Source of the DNA: Bacteroidia bacterium
GTDB lineage: Bacteria > Bacteroidota > Bacteroidia > UKL13-3
Direction of reading: 5' to 3'
Assembly: GCA_025454975.1 (NCBI GenBank)
Contig: JALONK010000002.1
Coordinates: 62,001 to 126,000 of the forward strand
Length of the DNA: 64,000 bases
Shown: positions 1 to 9,100 of the stretch, one piece after another
Layout of the letters: every line of letters begins with the position of its first letter
Numbering within the stretch: position 1 is the first letter of the stretch
Notes under the pieces: model-generated
Seen by the model: only the letters and a program-made list of their open reading frames with translations
Told to the model about the DNA's origin: nothing
Database searches by the model: none
Program-made: the position numbers and the translations under genes

Positions 1-306
1 CATGATTTCGGCAATATTCCTCAAGGTGTTCCTGCCTCTTATACATTTATTGTTACAAATACAGGTAAGACGCCATTAATTATAACCAATGCTGCTGCTT
101 CTTGCGGTTGTACAACACCTGAGTGGACAAAAGAACCAATTAAGCCGGGTGCTAAAGGTTTTATCAAGGCTACATATAATGCTGCAACACCAGGACCTTT
201 TATGAAAACCGTTACTGTTACTTCTAATGCTTCTAGAGATGTTGTAACTTTAACTTTGAAAGGTGATGTTAAACCGGGTGCAGTTGATCCGGCTCAAAGT
301 AATTAA
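1..306 (+). CDS. DUF1573 domain protein, C-terminal part (5' end outside window)
   Basis: The reading frame is open from base 1 to the TAA at 304-306 and has no start in the window, so this is the last 101 residues of a longer protein. It begins HDFGNIPQGVPASYTF and contains SCGCTTPEWTKEPIKPG, the hallmark of DUF1573, an immunoglobulin-like beta-sandwich found in exported Bacteroidota proteins. The next gene (370-801) is a clear paralogue with the same HDFG and CGCTTPEWT motifs at the same spacing. A strong terminator follows the stop codon, so the two are probably separate transcripts. The molecular function of DUF1573 is unknown. Confidence 0.9.
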   Translation, partial: HDFGNIPQGVPASYTFIVTNTGKTPLIITNAAASCGCTTPEWTKEPIKPGAKGFIKATYNAATPGPFMKTVTVTSNASRDVVTLTLKGDVKPGAVDPAQSN

Positions 307-324
307 TTCAAATAAAACAAACAT

Positions 325-363
325 AAAACATCTCACTTACATTGGTGAGATGTTTTCATTTTT
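325..363 (+). terminator. Rho-independent terminator after first DUF1573 gene
   Basis: A perfect 12-bp stem (325-336 with 345-356, AAAACATCTCAC against GTGAGATGTTTT) has an 8-base loop and is followed by CATTTTT. It ends 6 bases before the next start codon. Confidence 0.9.
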
Positions 364-369
364 AATGAA

Positions 370-801
370 ATGAAAAAAAATCTTTTTCTTTTAATTTTTG
401 CTGTTATCTATATAAGTGCCGGTGCTCAAACCAATGCAAAGACAGATACGCTGCCTGTTATAAAATTTGAAAAAACCGAGCACGACTTTGGTAAAATTAA
501 AGAGGGTACTTTGGCCACTTACACTTTTGTGTTTTACAATACCGGCAACAGTCCGTTAGTTTTGCAAAATGTACAGGCAAGTTGCGGATGTACAACGCCG
601 GAATGGACAAGAGACCCAATAATGCCCGGTCAAAAAGGTACCATTAAAGCTGCATACAATTCTTACAACCGACCCGGAGTTTTTAACAAAACCATCTTGG
701 TGAAATCAAACGGAGGAGCTGACGTAGTACTTACCATAAAGGGCGAAGCATTAGTAAATACTCCTGAACCGGTTTCACCTGTAAGGGTTAATCCAAATTA
801 A
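370..801 (+). CDS. Exported DUF1573 domain protein
   Basis: The protein has 143 residues. Residues 1-20 form a typical signal peptide (basic MKK, hydrophobic core, cleavage after SAGAQ), so it is exported to the periplasm or beyond. Residues about 30-130 are one DUF1573 domain with EHDFG (37-41) and SCGCTTPEW (71-79, cysteines 72 and 74). The tail is proline-rich. No lipobox and no sorting domain are visible. It is paralogous to the truncated gene just upstream. The family is widespread in Bacteroidota and has an immunoglobulin-like fold. A structural or binding role at the cell envelope is inference; no enzyme motif is present. A terminator follows at once. Confidence 0.9.
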   Translation: MKKNLFLLIFAVIYISAGAQTNAKTDTLPVIKFEKTEHDFGKIKEGTLATYTFVFYNTGNSPLVLQNVQASCGCTTPEWTRDPIMPGQKGTIKAAYNSYNRPGVFNKTILVKSNGGADVVLTIKGEALVNTPEPVSPVRVNPN

Positions 802-830
802 CAAACCTATTTATTTATGATATTTATGGA

Positions 831-863
831 AACGCCTTGTAAAATTTACAAGGCGTTTTGTTT
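831..863 (+). terminator. Rho-independent terminator after second DUF1573 gene
   Basis: AACGCCTTGT (831-840) pairs with ACAAGGCGTT (848-857); the A/T bases between can extend the stem. TTGTTTTC follows. The right arm and T-run overlap the -33 element of the ald promoter. Confidence 0.85.
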
Positions 864-886
864 TCAATATTAGAGTATTACTTTTG
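857..886 (+). promoter_or_regulatory. Predicted promoter of ald
   Basis: TTTG (857-860), an 18-base spacer and TACTTTTG (879-886) match the Bacteroidota housekeeping promoter (TTTG, about 19 bases, TAnnTTTG). The implied start of transcription near 892 leaves about 20 bases before the ATG at 912. This supports 912 as the translation start and argues against the in-frame TTG at 858. Confidence 0.65.
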
Positions 887-911
887 CTCACCTTATATAA
901 AACAAAACGTT

Positions 912-2027
912 ATGATTATTGGAGTTCCAAAAGAAATTAAAAACAACGAAAACCGTGTAGGTTTAACTCCCGCAGGTGTATCTGCGTTAGTAAAGGCAGG
1001 CCATACACTTTATGTGCAAGCAACAGCAGGAAATGGTAGCGGTTTTAGTGATGAAGAATACATTAATGCAGGAGCCAAAACACTTCCAACAATTGAAGAT
1101 ATTTATGGCATCGCAGAAATGATTATTAAAGTAAAAGAGCCAATTGAAAGAGAATATCCGTTAATAAAAGAAGGTCAATTATTATTTACTTATTTTCATT
1201 TTGCTTCATACGAACCATTAACACATGCCATGATTAAAAGCAAGGCAGTTTGTTTAGCTTATGAAACAGTTGAAAAACCTGATCGCAGTTTACCATTGTT
1301 AATTCCGATGAGTGAGGTAGCAGGAAGAATGAGTGTGCAAGAAGGCGCAAAATATCTTGAAAAACCAATGGGTGGACGAGGTATTTTATTAGGTGGAGTT
1401 CCGGGGGTTAAACCTGCTAAAGTATTGGTATTAGGTGGTGGTATTGTTGGAACTCAAGCAGCAAAAATGGCAGCAGGATTAGGAGCAGATGTTTCAATAA
1501 TGGATATATCATTACCACGTTTACGTCAGTTAGACGAAATCTTACCTAAGAATGTTAAAACGGTATATTCAAATGAGTATAACGTAAGAGAAGCCATAAA
1601 ACAATCAGATTTAATTGTTGGGGCAGTATTGATTCCGGGGGCAAAAGCACCTTCGTTAATTACAAGAGACATGTTAAAAACCATGCGTCCGGGAACTGTT
1701 ATGGTTGATGTTGCTATTGATCAAGGAGGTTGTTTCGAAACTTCGAAAGCGACAACACATGAAGACCCAATTTATGTTGTTGATGAAGTAATTCATTATT
1801 GTGTTGCCAATATGCCGGGAGCGGTTCCTTATACCTCTACCCTAGCCTTAACTAATGCTACATTACCTTATGCATTGCAATTAGCAAATAAAGGTTGGAA
1901 GAAAGCTTGTAAAGAAAACAAAGAACTAGAATTAGGATTAAATGTTGTTGATGGCAAAGTGGTATATAAAGGTGTGGCCGAAGCTTTTAATCTTCCCTAT
2001 GTGGAAGTGAGTGAAGTGTTAGCTTAA
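912..2027 (+). CDS. ald: Alanine dehydrogenase
   Basis: This cytosolic enzyme catalyses reversible oxidative deamination of L-alanine to pyruvate and ammonia with NAD+. The 371-residue length from the ATG at 912 is exactly typical. The N-terminus [20 protein letters not shown] is the family signature. The substrate-side lysine lies in [11 protein letters not shown] and the catalytic histidine in [10 protein letters not shown]. The nucleotide-binding Rossmann motif is [17 protein letters not shown]. The C-terminal [20 protein letters not shown] block is also characteristic. An upstream in-frame TTG at 858 would add 18 residues, but it falls in the preceding terminator and before the predicted promoter -7 box. 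The gene appears monocistronic, with its own promoter and terminator. Confidence 0.96.
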   Translation: MIIGVPKEIKNNENRVGLTPAGVSALVKAGHTLYVQATAGNGSGFSDEEYINAGAKTLPTIEDIYGIAEMIIKVKEPIEREYPLIKEGQLLFTYFHFASYEPLTHAMIKSKAVCLAYETVEKPDRSLPLLIPMSEVAGRMSVQEGAKYLEKPMGGRGILLGGVPGVKPAKVLVLGGGIVGTQAAKMAAGLGADVSIMDISLPRLRQLDEILPKNVKTVYSNEYNVREAIKQSDLIVGAVLIPGAKAPSLITRDMLKTMRPGTVMVDVAIDQGGCFETSKATTHEDPIYVVDEVIHYCVANMPGAVPYTSTLALTNATLPYALQLANKGWKKACKENKELELGLNVVDGKVVYKGVAEAFNLPYVEVSEVLA

Positions 2028-2052
2028 CTTTATTTTCAAATAAAACTTATAT

Positions 2053-2077
2053 AAAGGCTGCCTAGGCAGCCTTTTGT
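2053..2077 (+). terminator. Rho-independent terminator after ald
   Basis: AAAGGCTGC (2053-2061) pairs perfectly with GCAGCCTTT (2066-2074) around a CTAG loop and is followed by TTGT. The sequence is a near-perfect palindrome and could act in both directions. Confidence 0.85.
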
Positions 2078-2153
2078 ATGATTGAAAGTGCAGATGGTTG
2101 ATGAATGTTGAATACCTATGAGGTTGTTATAGCATGTGCTTTTGTATTTTTTA

Positions 2154-2161
2154 TACATTTG
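2154..2161 (+). promoter_or_regulatory. Candidate -7 element of the hydrolase/kinase/regulator operon
   Basis: TACATTTG is a full match to the Bacteroidota -7 consensus TAnnTTTG, 10 bases before the ATG at 2172. No well-spaced -33 TTTG was found, so this is a partial prediction. It would give a very short leader and supports the start at 2172. Confidence 0.4.
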
Positions 2162-2171
2162 TCATCGAGTT

Positions 2172-3464
2172 ATGATTAAACAACTTATCTTTTTATGTTT
2201 ACTCACCTTTGCTATTCAGGCTTCGGCACAGCATCATTTTATTGAAACAGCCCGACAAACCTTGCAATGGTTGAATAATCGTAATTTTGACAGCTTAGAA
2301 GCTATTGTGGAGGTAAAGTCGAAAAAAGCATTATCTGCTGAGCGTATGGAGTTTATTTGGGATGATTTTACTGAGAAGTATGATTCTTTAATAACGATAA
2401 ATGAAACTAAAATAGAAGCTAATGATTCGCTTTATGTAACAGAAACACTAATAGCATTTAAGAAAAAAGAGTTTAATTATAAAGTTACCTTTAATAAGAA
2501 TAAACAGATTGTTGGTTTATTCTTTTTGAATACCAAATTACAATATGAGCCGCCTTCGTATGTTAATTCACTGACTTTTGTAGAATATAAAATTGCGGTA
2601 CCGGTTAAGAATATTCAATCTAATGGAGTACTTTCTTTACCACGTAATGTAACAAAACCACCTCTGGTTATAATTGTTGGAGGAAGCGGCCCAACTGATG
2701 CAGACGGTACTTTTGGTCCAAACAAAATGTACAAAGATTTAGCGTGGGGATTAGCATCATCAGGTATTGCTGCATACAGATATGATAAAAGAACTGCTAA
2801 TCCGTTAAACATAAAAAGAACTGCAACTTTTGGGATCAAAGATGAATACATAGAAGACATAGAAGCTATTATTAAATTATTCAAAGCGGATAATCGCATC
2901 AATTCAAAGCAAATCTGGTTGCTTGGACATAGCCAAGGCGGTTATGTAATTCCATCCATATCTAAACACATAAAAGGTTATATTTTAATGGCAGCGTCGA
3001 ACAGAAATATACCGGAAATGATTGTTGAGCAGTGTGATTATTTATTATCATCAACCAAAGAGCCAAATGCAGAAAGGGCTTATACACAACTTAGGAGCAA
3101 AGCTATTTATACTAACAAAATTACTTCCGTTAATAAGGTGTATAACGACTCCCTTATTGATGGTGTAACAGCTTATTATATCATTAGTGAGCGGAAGTTA
3201 AATCCAGTACCTTTTATCCGAAAAAACAAAAAGCCATTATTGGTTATACAAGGTGCTCGTGATTATCAGGTAACAACTAAAGACTTAGACAGATGGCGTG
3301 AGGTTATTCCTTCATCAACTCCAAATGAAATAAAGGTATATGAAAACTTAAATCACCTATTTATGTCAGGAAAAGGATTAAGCAAACCTGATGAGTATTT
3401 AAAACTTAATCATATCGAACAACAGGTTATTATTGACATTACAACATTTATAAAAACACATTGA
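2172..3464 (+). CDS. Exported alpha/beta hydrolase with DUF3887-like N-terminal domain
   Basis: The protein has 430 residues from the ATG at 2172. Residues 1-20 are a signal peptide (MIKQLIFLCLLTFAIQASAQ). Residues about 20-115 resemble the DUF3887 domain often placed before S33-type hydrolases. The hydrolase core follows: the oxyanion-region motif VGGSGPTDADG, the nucleophile elbow GHSQGG (Ser254), Asp364 in GARDYQV and His395 in NLNHLF form a complete catalytic triad. It is probably a periplasmic esterase or peptidase; the substrate cannot be read from sequence. An in-frame start 36 bases upstream is possible but would spoil the signal peptide. The stop codon overlaps the TTG start of the next gene (TTGA), so hydrolase, sensor kinase and regulator are probably co-translated. 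Confidence 0.9.
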   Translation: MIKQLIFLCLLTFAIQASAQHHFIETARQTLQWLNNRNFDSLEAIVEVKSKKALSAERMEFIWDDFTEKYDSLITINETKIEANDSLYVTETLIAFKKKEFNYKVTFNKNKQIVGLFFLNTKLQYEPPSYVNSLTFVEYKIAVPVKNIQSNGVLSLPRNVTKPPLVIIVGGSGPTDADGTFGPNKMYKDLAWGLASSGIAAYRYDKRTANPLNIKRTATFGIKDEYIEDIEAIIKLFKADNRINSKQIWLLGHSQGGYVIPSISKHIKGYILMAASNRNIPEMIVEQCDYLLSSTKEPNAERAYTQLRSKAIYTNKITSVNKVYNDSLIDGVTAYYIISERKLNPVPFIRKNKKPLLVIQGARDYQVTTKDLDRWREVIPSSTPNEIKVYENLNHLFMSGKGLSKPDEYLKLNHIEQQVIIDITTFIKTH

Positions 3465-5287
3465 GATTAAGATTTACTATAGTACTTTTATATTGCACAT
3501 TATGGCAACTGCCATTGTTAAAAGCAATAGATATAGATAGTTTAAAAATTGCATTAAATAAAGAATCTAATGATTCGATAAAGGTGCTACAGTATAACCT
3601 ATTAGCCAAACACGTTAGAAATACAAACTTGGCAGAAGCATTAATTTATGCAAAAGAAAGCTATATGCTGGCCAATAAAATTAAATACTATGACGGTGCT
3701 GCAACAGCAAGTGATATAATAGGTGTTATATATTTAAACAATGCAAATTATAAACAAGCTCTAAGGCATCATCTGATAGCCATTAATTTATTTGAAAAAA
3801 CAGGAAACCAAAAAGGTATAGCATTTGCCTATAATAATATGGGGGCTGTATACAACTATTTAAAAGACTATAAAAAAGCAGAGCAATTTTATTTAAAGTC
3901 ATACCGAATAAAAGAACAACAAAATTTAAGAAAGGAGTTAAGTAGCACACTTATAAATTTAGGAAATGTTAAAATGTATCAAGATAGTTTAGATGCATGT
4001 ATAGCCTATTATGAGCAAGCATTAAAAAATTCGATTACATTCAACGACAGTAACAATATTTCAATTTGCTTAACTAATCTTGGTGAAGCATATTATGATA
4101 AAAAAGACTGGCAATTAGCCAGGATATGGTATATGAGCGCCTTGCCAATAGTTGAACAAATGAAATATTCGGGGCTATTAGCACAATGTTATTTTGGACT
4201 TGCAAAGATTCATGACGAAATAAGAATTTATCCTGAGGCCGAGTTATATTATTTAAAAGCATTGGATATTTGTAAAGACCAAGGGTTGCGTAGAATTCAG
4301 TTAAACATATTTAAAAGTTTAGCCAAACATTACGAAATAACAGGTAATTTAAATCAAGCAATTACCCTCTATAAAAACTATATATCACTTAACGACACCA
4401 TTTACTCAAACGATTTAGCACGACAAATTAAAGAAATGGAAGTTTTATTTGAGGTAGAGCGAAAAAATAAACAGATTGAATTATTAAATAAAGATAAGGC
4501 CATAACAGACGCACAATTAGCTAACGAACACTTATTAAGAAATGTACTTACAGGCAGTATTGCACTTGTTATTTTAATAATGCTGTTTTTGCTGAGAAAT
4601 GTTTTATTAAAGCAGCGAATTAACAAGGTACTTGCTGATAAAAACACAGAGATAAGCATACAGCAAGAAGAAATTGCTCGTCAGAACGAACAACTTCAAT
4701 CATTTAATGCCGACTTACAAAAAGAAAATATTTATACCAAGTTTGAAGTATTAAAAAACACGGTAAATCCGCACTTCTTATTCAATTCGCTTGCAGCATT
4801 GTCAGCTCTAATGGTAAAAAACAAAGATGAGGCTCAGCAATACATGAGCAAATTTGCAAGGATGTATAGAAAATTATTAGAGAAGGAACAACGCAATGTA
4901 ATTCCCGTGAATGAAGAAATTGAGTTTGTAGAAGAATATATAAGTTTACAAAATGTTAGGTTTGGCGGAATGATAAAATGGCGATTTCAACTGGCAAATA
5001 TTACGAGTTTAGTTATACCCCCATTTACTTTGCAATTATTAGTTGAAAATGCAATTAAGCATAATGAGGTAAGCGATTTAAAGCCACTACAATTATTATT
5101 AACAGAGAATACCGATTATTTGATACTGACAAACAACCTGAATCCAAAGTTATTTGAAGAACATTCAACCGGAATTGGACAAAAAAATATATCGGAAAGA
5201 TTTCAATTAATCAGCGAAAAAGAACCTAAATTCGAATCTACAGAAACTGAATATATTGCTTACTTACCAAAATTAAAAGCGACTTGA
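3461..5287 (+). CDS. TPR-containing sensor histidine kinase, LytS/YehU type
   Basis: The protein has 608 residues and starts with TTG, overlapping the previous stop codon as TTGA. Residues 1-22 form a signal peptide. Residues about 25-330 are tetratricopeptide repeats (for example AFAYNNMGAVYNYLKDYKKAEQFY), which would lie in the periplasm. One membrane helix (about 363-386) follows, then a coiled coil. The His_kinase domain has the phosphoacceptor in VNPHFLFNSL (His438). The ATPase domain has the N-box LLVENAIKHN (Asn530) and a TGIGQKNISERF glycine box. This family pairs with LytTR regulators, and the next gene is one. The TPR region probably senses a protein or peptide ligand; the upstream exported hydrolase may process it (inference). 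Confidence 0.92.
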   Translation: MRLRFTIVLLYCTLWQLPLLKAIDIDSLKIALNKESNDSIKVLQYNLLAKHVRNTNLAEALIYAKESYMLANKIKYYDGAATASDIIGVIYLNNANYKQALRHHLIAINLFEKTGNQKGIAFAYNNMGAVYNYLKDYKKAEQFYLKSYRIKEQQNLRKELSSTLINLGNVKMYQDSLDACIAYYEQALKNSITFNDSNNISICLTNLGEAYYDKKDWQLARIWYMSALPIVEQMKYSGLLAQCYFGLAKIHDEIRIYPEAELYYLKALDICKDQGLRRIQLNIFKSLAKHYEITGNLNQAITLYKNYISLNDTIYSNDLARQIKEMEVLFEVERKNKQIELLNKDKAITDAQLANEHLLRNVLTGSIALVILIMLFLLRNVLLKQRINKVLADKNTEISIQQEEIARQNEQLQSFNADLQKENIYTKFEVLKNTVNPHFLFNSLAALSALMVKNKDEAQQYMSKFARMYRKLLEKEQRNVIPVNEEIEFVEEYISLQNVRFGGMIKWRFQLANITSLVIPPFTLQLLVENAIKHNEVSDLKPLQLLLTENTDYLILTNNLNPKLFEEHSTGIGQKNISERFQLISEKEPKFESTETEYIAYLPKLKAT

Positions 5288-6018
5288 AGTGTATCATAGT
5301 TGAGGATGAAATACATGCTGCCGAACACTTGCAGTATATGTTATCGAAGCTTAGCCATCACATTGAAGTGGTTAAGGTTCTAAATTCGATAAAATCAACT
5401 GTTAGCTTTTTATTGCAACAACAAGTTGATTTGATTTTTATGGATGTGCAGTTGGCTGATGGAAATAGTTTCGCCATTTTTGATAATATTGAAATCACCA
5501 CACCTGTAATATTTACTACGTCCTACGACAATTTTGCATTACAAGCATTTAAATTAAATAGCATTGCATATTTACTTAAACCCATTGACGAAAAAGAACT
5601 AAAACAAGCATTGGATAAATATGAAATGTTAACCCATCAATACCAATATTATAATGATTTAGGAAGATCGCTTCATCCCTATCAAAAGAAGTTTTTATTG
5701 GAGCAAGGGAATCAAATTATTGTATTAAACGATACTGCAATAGCTTACATTGGACTAATAAATAAACATGTATTCATAACCAATACTAATGGTCAACAAT
5801 ATCTGTTTAACAGCACACTCGACAAGCTGGAACACCGATTAAATCCTGAATTATTTTTTCGCATCAACAGGCAATTTATTATAAATAAGCAAGCCATTTC
5901 CGAAATGATAAATGAAACGCGTGGACGAGTAAAAATTATTACGTGTCCGCCTTCGAAGGAAGAAATGGTTGTAAGTATTGAGCGCGCTCCCGACTTTAAA
6001 TCTTGGATTCGGATGTAG
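5284..6018 (+). CDS. LytTR-family response regulator
   Basis: The protein has 244 residues and starts at a TTG that overlaps the kinase stop codon (TTGA at 5284-5287), the second such junction in this operon. Residues 1-120 are a receiver domain with the acidic pocket VEDE, phosphoacceptor Asp54 (LIFMDVQLADG) and conserved Lys in LLKPID. Residues about 140-242 are a LytTR DNA-binding domain (FLLEQGNQIIVL ... FFRINRQFIINKQAI). It is almost certainly the cognate regulator of the upstream kinase and acts as a transcription factor in the cytosol. The likely target is near, possibly its own operon or the giant surface gene that follows 142 bases downstream, but no paired LytTR repeat was recognised there. 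Confidence 0.93.
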   Translation: MKCIIVEDEIHAAEHLQYMLSKLSHHIEVVKVLNSIKSTVSFLLQQQVDLIFMDVQLADGNSFAIFDNIEITTPVIFTTSYDNFALQAFKLNSIAYLLKPIDEKELKQALDKYEMLTHQYQYYNDLGRSLHPYQKKFLLEQGNQIIVLNDTAIAYIGLINKHVFITNTNGQQYLFNSTLDKLEHRLNPELFFRINRQFIINKQAISEMINETRGRVKIITCPPSKEEMVVSIERAPDFKSWIRM

Positions 6019-6160
6019 ATTATATTTCATACTCAGCCACATATTTTACACGTTCAGTGGTTTAAATGGAAAATCTTATACACATATAAATTAAATTTAA
6101 AACCTAATTTTTTAGTTTATTTTAACCTCCATTTAGAATTCTAATTACAACTTAATAAAA

Positions 6161-9100
6161 ATGATAACAACAATTACTCAATTAATTTTGCGCACCAAAT
6201 CATGGTTGATGGCTTTATTAACTATTACCACATCAATGGTTTCGTATGCTCAAGTTAACGTTACAGCCACATCCGGCACCCTAAGTCAGTCTTATCCCAC
6301 AATAAAACAAGCCTGTGATTCAATAAATTCAGGCTATCACATGGGAATTATTACCATTGGTATTTCATCAAATACAATTGAAACGGCAACAGCTACACTT
6401 GTTGGAAGCGGAACTGGCGCTGCATCCTATCGCACCATTCTTATAACACCAACAGGCGGGGCTACAAGGGTTATAACAGGTAATTTTAATGGCCCTTTGA
6501 TTGAACTTAATGGAGCTGATTCAATAACTATTAACGGGTTAAATACAGGCGGTAATAACTTAGTGTTACAGAATACAAACATCGGTAGTTTAGCAACTGT
6601 GCTCCAGCTATCCGCTGATGCTCAGGCCAACAATTGTATACAAACCACATTTAAAGGTTCAGGGGTTGGAACAAGCATTGGTGTAATAACCTTCACATCA
6701 GGTATACTTACAGGTAACGATAATAACAACATTATTAACTGTACCATTGAAGAGTCATCAGGGGGTAACCCTTCGAATGGAATTATTTCAATTGGTAGTA
6801 CCACAGCAGGACTTGAGAATAGCAACAATTACATAGGTTTTAATTCGGTGGCCAACTTCTTTAATGCTACCGCAAGCAGCAATGGTATATTACTTGGTGC
6901 AGGCAATACCAACAATACCATTACAAATAACCGGTTGTTTCAATCAGCCACCAGAACATATACTATTGGAGCAACTCACCGTGCGATTGGAGTTTTATCC
7001 GGAAATCAAAACAGGGTTGATTCTAATATCATTGGATATGCCTCACCAACTAAAACGGGAATTTATACAATGGCAGGTACTGTAATTTCTCGTTTCATCG
7101 GCATTGAATTACAAGTAGGTTCAACAGTTGCATCTTCTGTACAAGGCAATGAGATTGCTTCTATATCATTAAACACCAGTTATAATGTTGCTACAGGATT
7201 TTCTTCATTAGGAGGAATTGTAATCACCGGTGGCAGCGTTAACATAGGAAACTTACAAGGTAATATTATTGGAAGCACAACAGGAACGGGCTCGATAACC
7301 GTTAATTGCTCTTCATCAACTTCGGGAGCTGTAGGTATTAATGTAGCAACAACCGGAGCTGTTAATATTCAAAATAATACCATTGCTTCAATTGCAGCAG
7401 TTCCGGCTACAAGCACCATCGTTACAGTTATTCTAGGAATTAATATAAGTGCCGTTGCAAGCTCATTAATAATTCAAAACAATACAATAGGTAATAATTC
7501 AGCCGACAATTTAAGTGCGGGTGTATTGGGAGTAACAACTGCTAATTCTCAGGCAGTAGGAATACTTTTTACATCTACCCCTAATTTAAACACCATTACT
7601 GGCAACACCATTCAAAATTTGTCTTCATTCGGGACCGGAGTAAGCGGTTTTGCACGAGGAATAGCTACAGGAACCAGTGGCGTTACAGGCGCAGATATGA
7701 TTATTACTAATAATACAGTTAGTAATATTACAGGATATGGACCTCTTGCAAATATAGGTAGTGGTTTATTGGCTGTAACCGGTATACATTGTTTATCACC
7801 TAGTACATATAACATTAGTGGTAATACCGTTTTTAATATAAGATTTTTGGGAGTAGGCACTACACAAATTAACGTAGGTGGTATAATTGTAGCAGCCGCC
7901 ACAACAGCAATTACAACAACAAACAAAGTTCATGGCAATACTATTTATGGAATTGTAAATAATGGTTCCGGCACATCACTCACTGCTCCTTCAGTAGCCT
8001 TTGGTATAGGTATCCGTTCTGGCAACAACGTTATTGAAATTGCTAATAACATGATTTCTTTGGGTAGTGGTCAATCAACCAATACTACATTTATAGGTAT
8101 CTATGGAAATCATGGTTCGTCACCTAATCCGGTGGTTAATATTTATCACAACACTATTAATATTTCAGGCACAGTGAGCTCAGGAGGTCTGCCTAGCTTT
8201 GGTATTTTTAGAGGTGATTTTTCTACTACGGCAAGAACAATGTCGTATGATATAAAAAACAACATCATTACTAATACGAGAAGCGGTGGAACTGGAAAAC
8301 ATTATGCTATTTCAAATGGATTTGGAGCTACAACACCAAGTAGCGTTGGTTGGGGGCCGGGAAATAGTGATAATAATGTTTTGAATGCTGATAGTTTGAC
8401 CATTGGCGCTTGGGGTAGTACCGATTATACCATGGCAGGTTGGAGAGCAATCTCTACATGCGACCTCAACAGTTATTCAAGAATTGCTGTTGCCTATGTT
8501 AATGCTGCAAACAACCTGCGTTTAAACATGGGCACCAATGTTACGGCAATAGAATCAGGTGGAACAGTGAATACAGGTATAACTGTTGATATTGATAACC
8601 AAACCAGACCGGGGCCTGTAGGATCTATAAATGGAGGAGGCATAAAACCAGACATCGGTGCTGACGAATTTGATGGCACACCATTAGATTTAATCGCCCC
8701 TATAATTACTTACAACAACCTTTCTATTGCATGTAATACAGGTAACCGAACCGTGAGTGCTTCAATTGTTGATATAACCGGAGTAAACTTAACTGGTACA
8801 TTAGTTCCCAGAATTTATTATAAGAAAAATTTCTTAGGTACTTGGTTTTCTCAACCCGGCAACTTTGTGTCGGGAAATAGTAAAACAAGCAATTGGGACT
8901 TTACCATCGTTAGTGCAGATATGGGAGTTTTAAACACCTTTGATTCGGTATACTATTTTATAATAGCACAAGACAGCGGTGCTTCTGCTGTTAATGTTGG
9001 TTCGATGCCTAATGGTGCAGTAGCATCTAATGTGAATACTATAACCTCCTTTCCAAGCATCAACAATAGTTATGTTATCGGATTTAATTTCAATGGTAAT

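Noticed and set aside
858-911. TTG start giving a longer alanine dehydrogenase
   Set aside because: Overlaps a terminator and precedes the predicted promoter -7 box; the ATG at 912 gives the family length and N-terminus.
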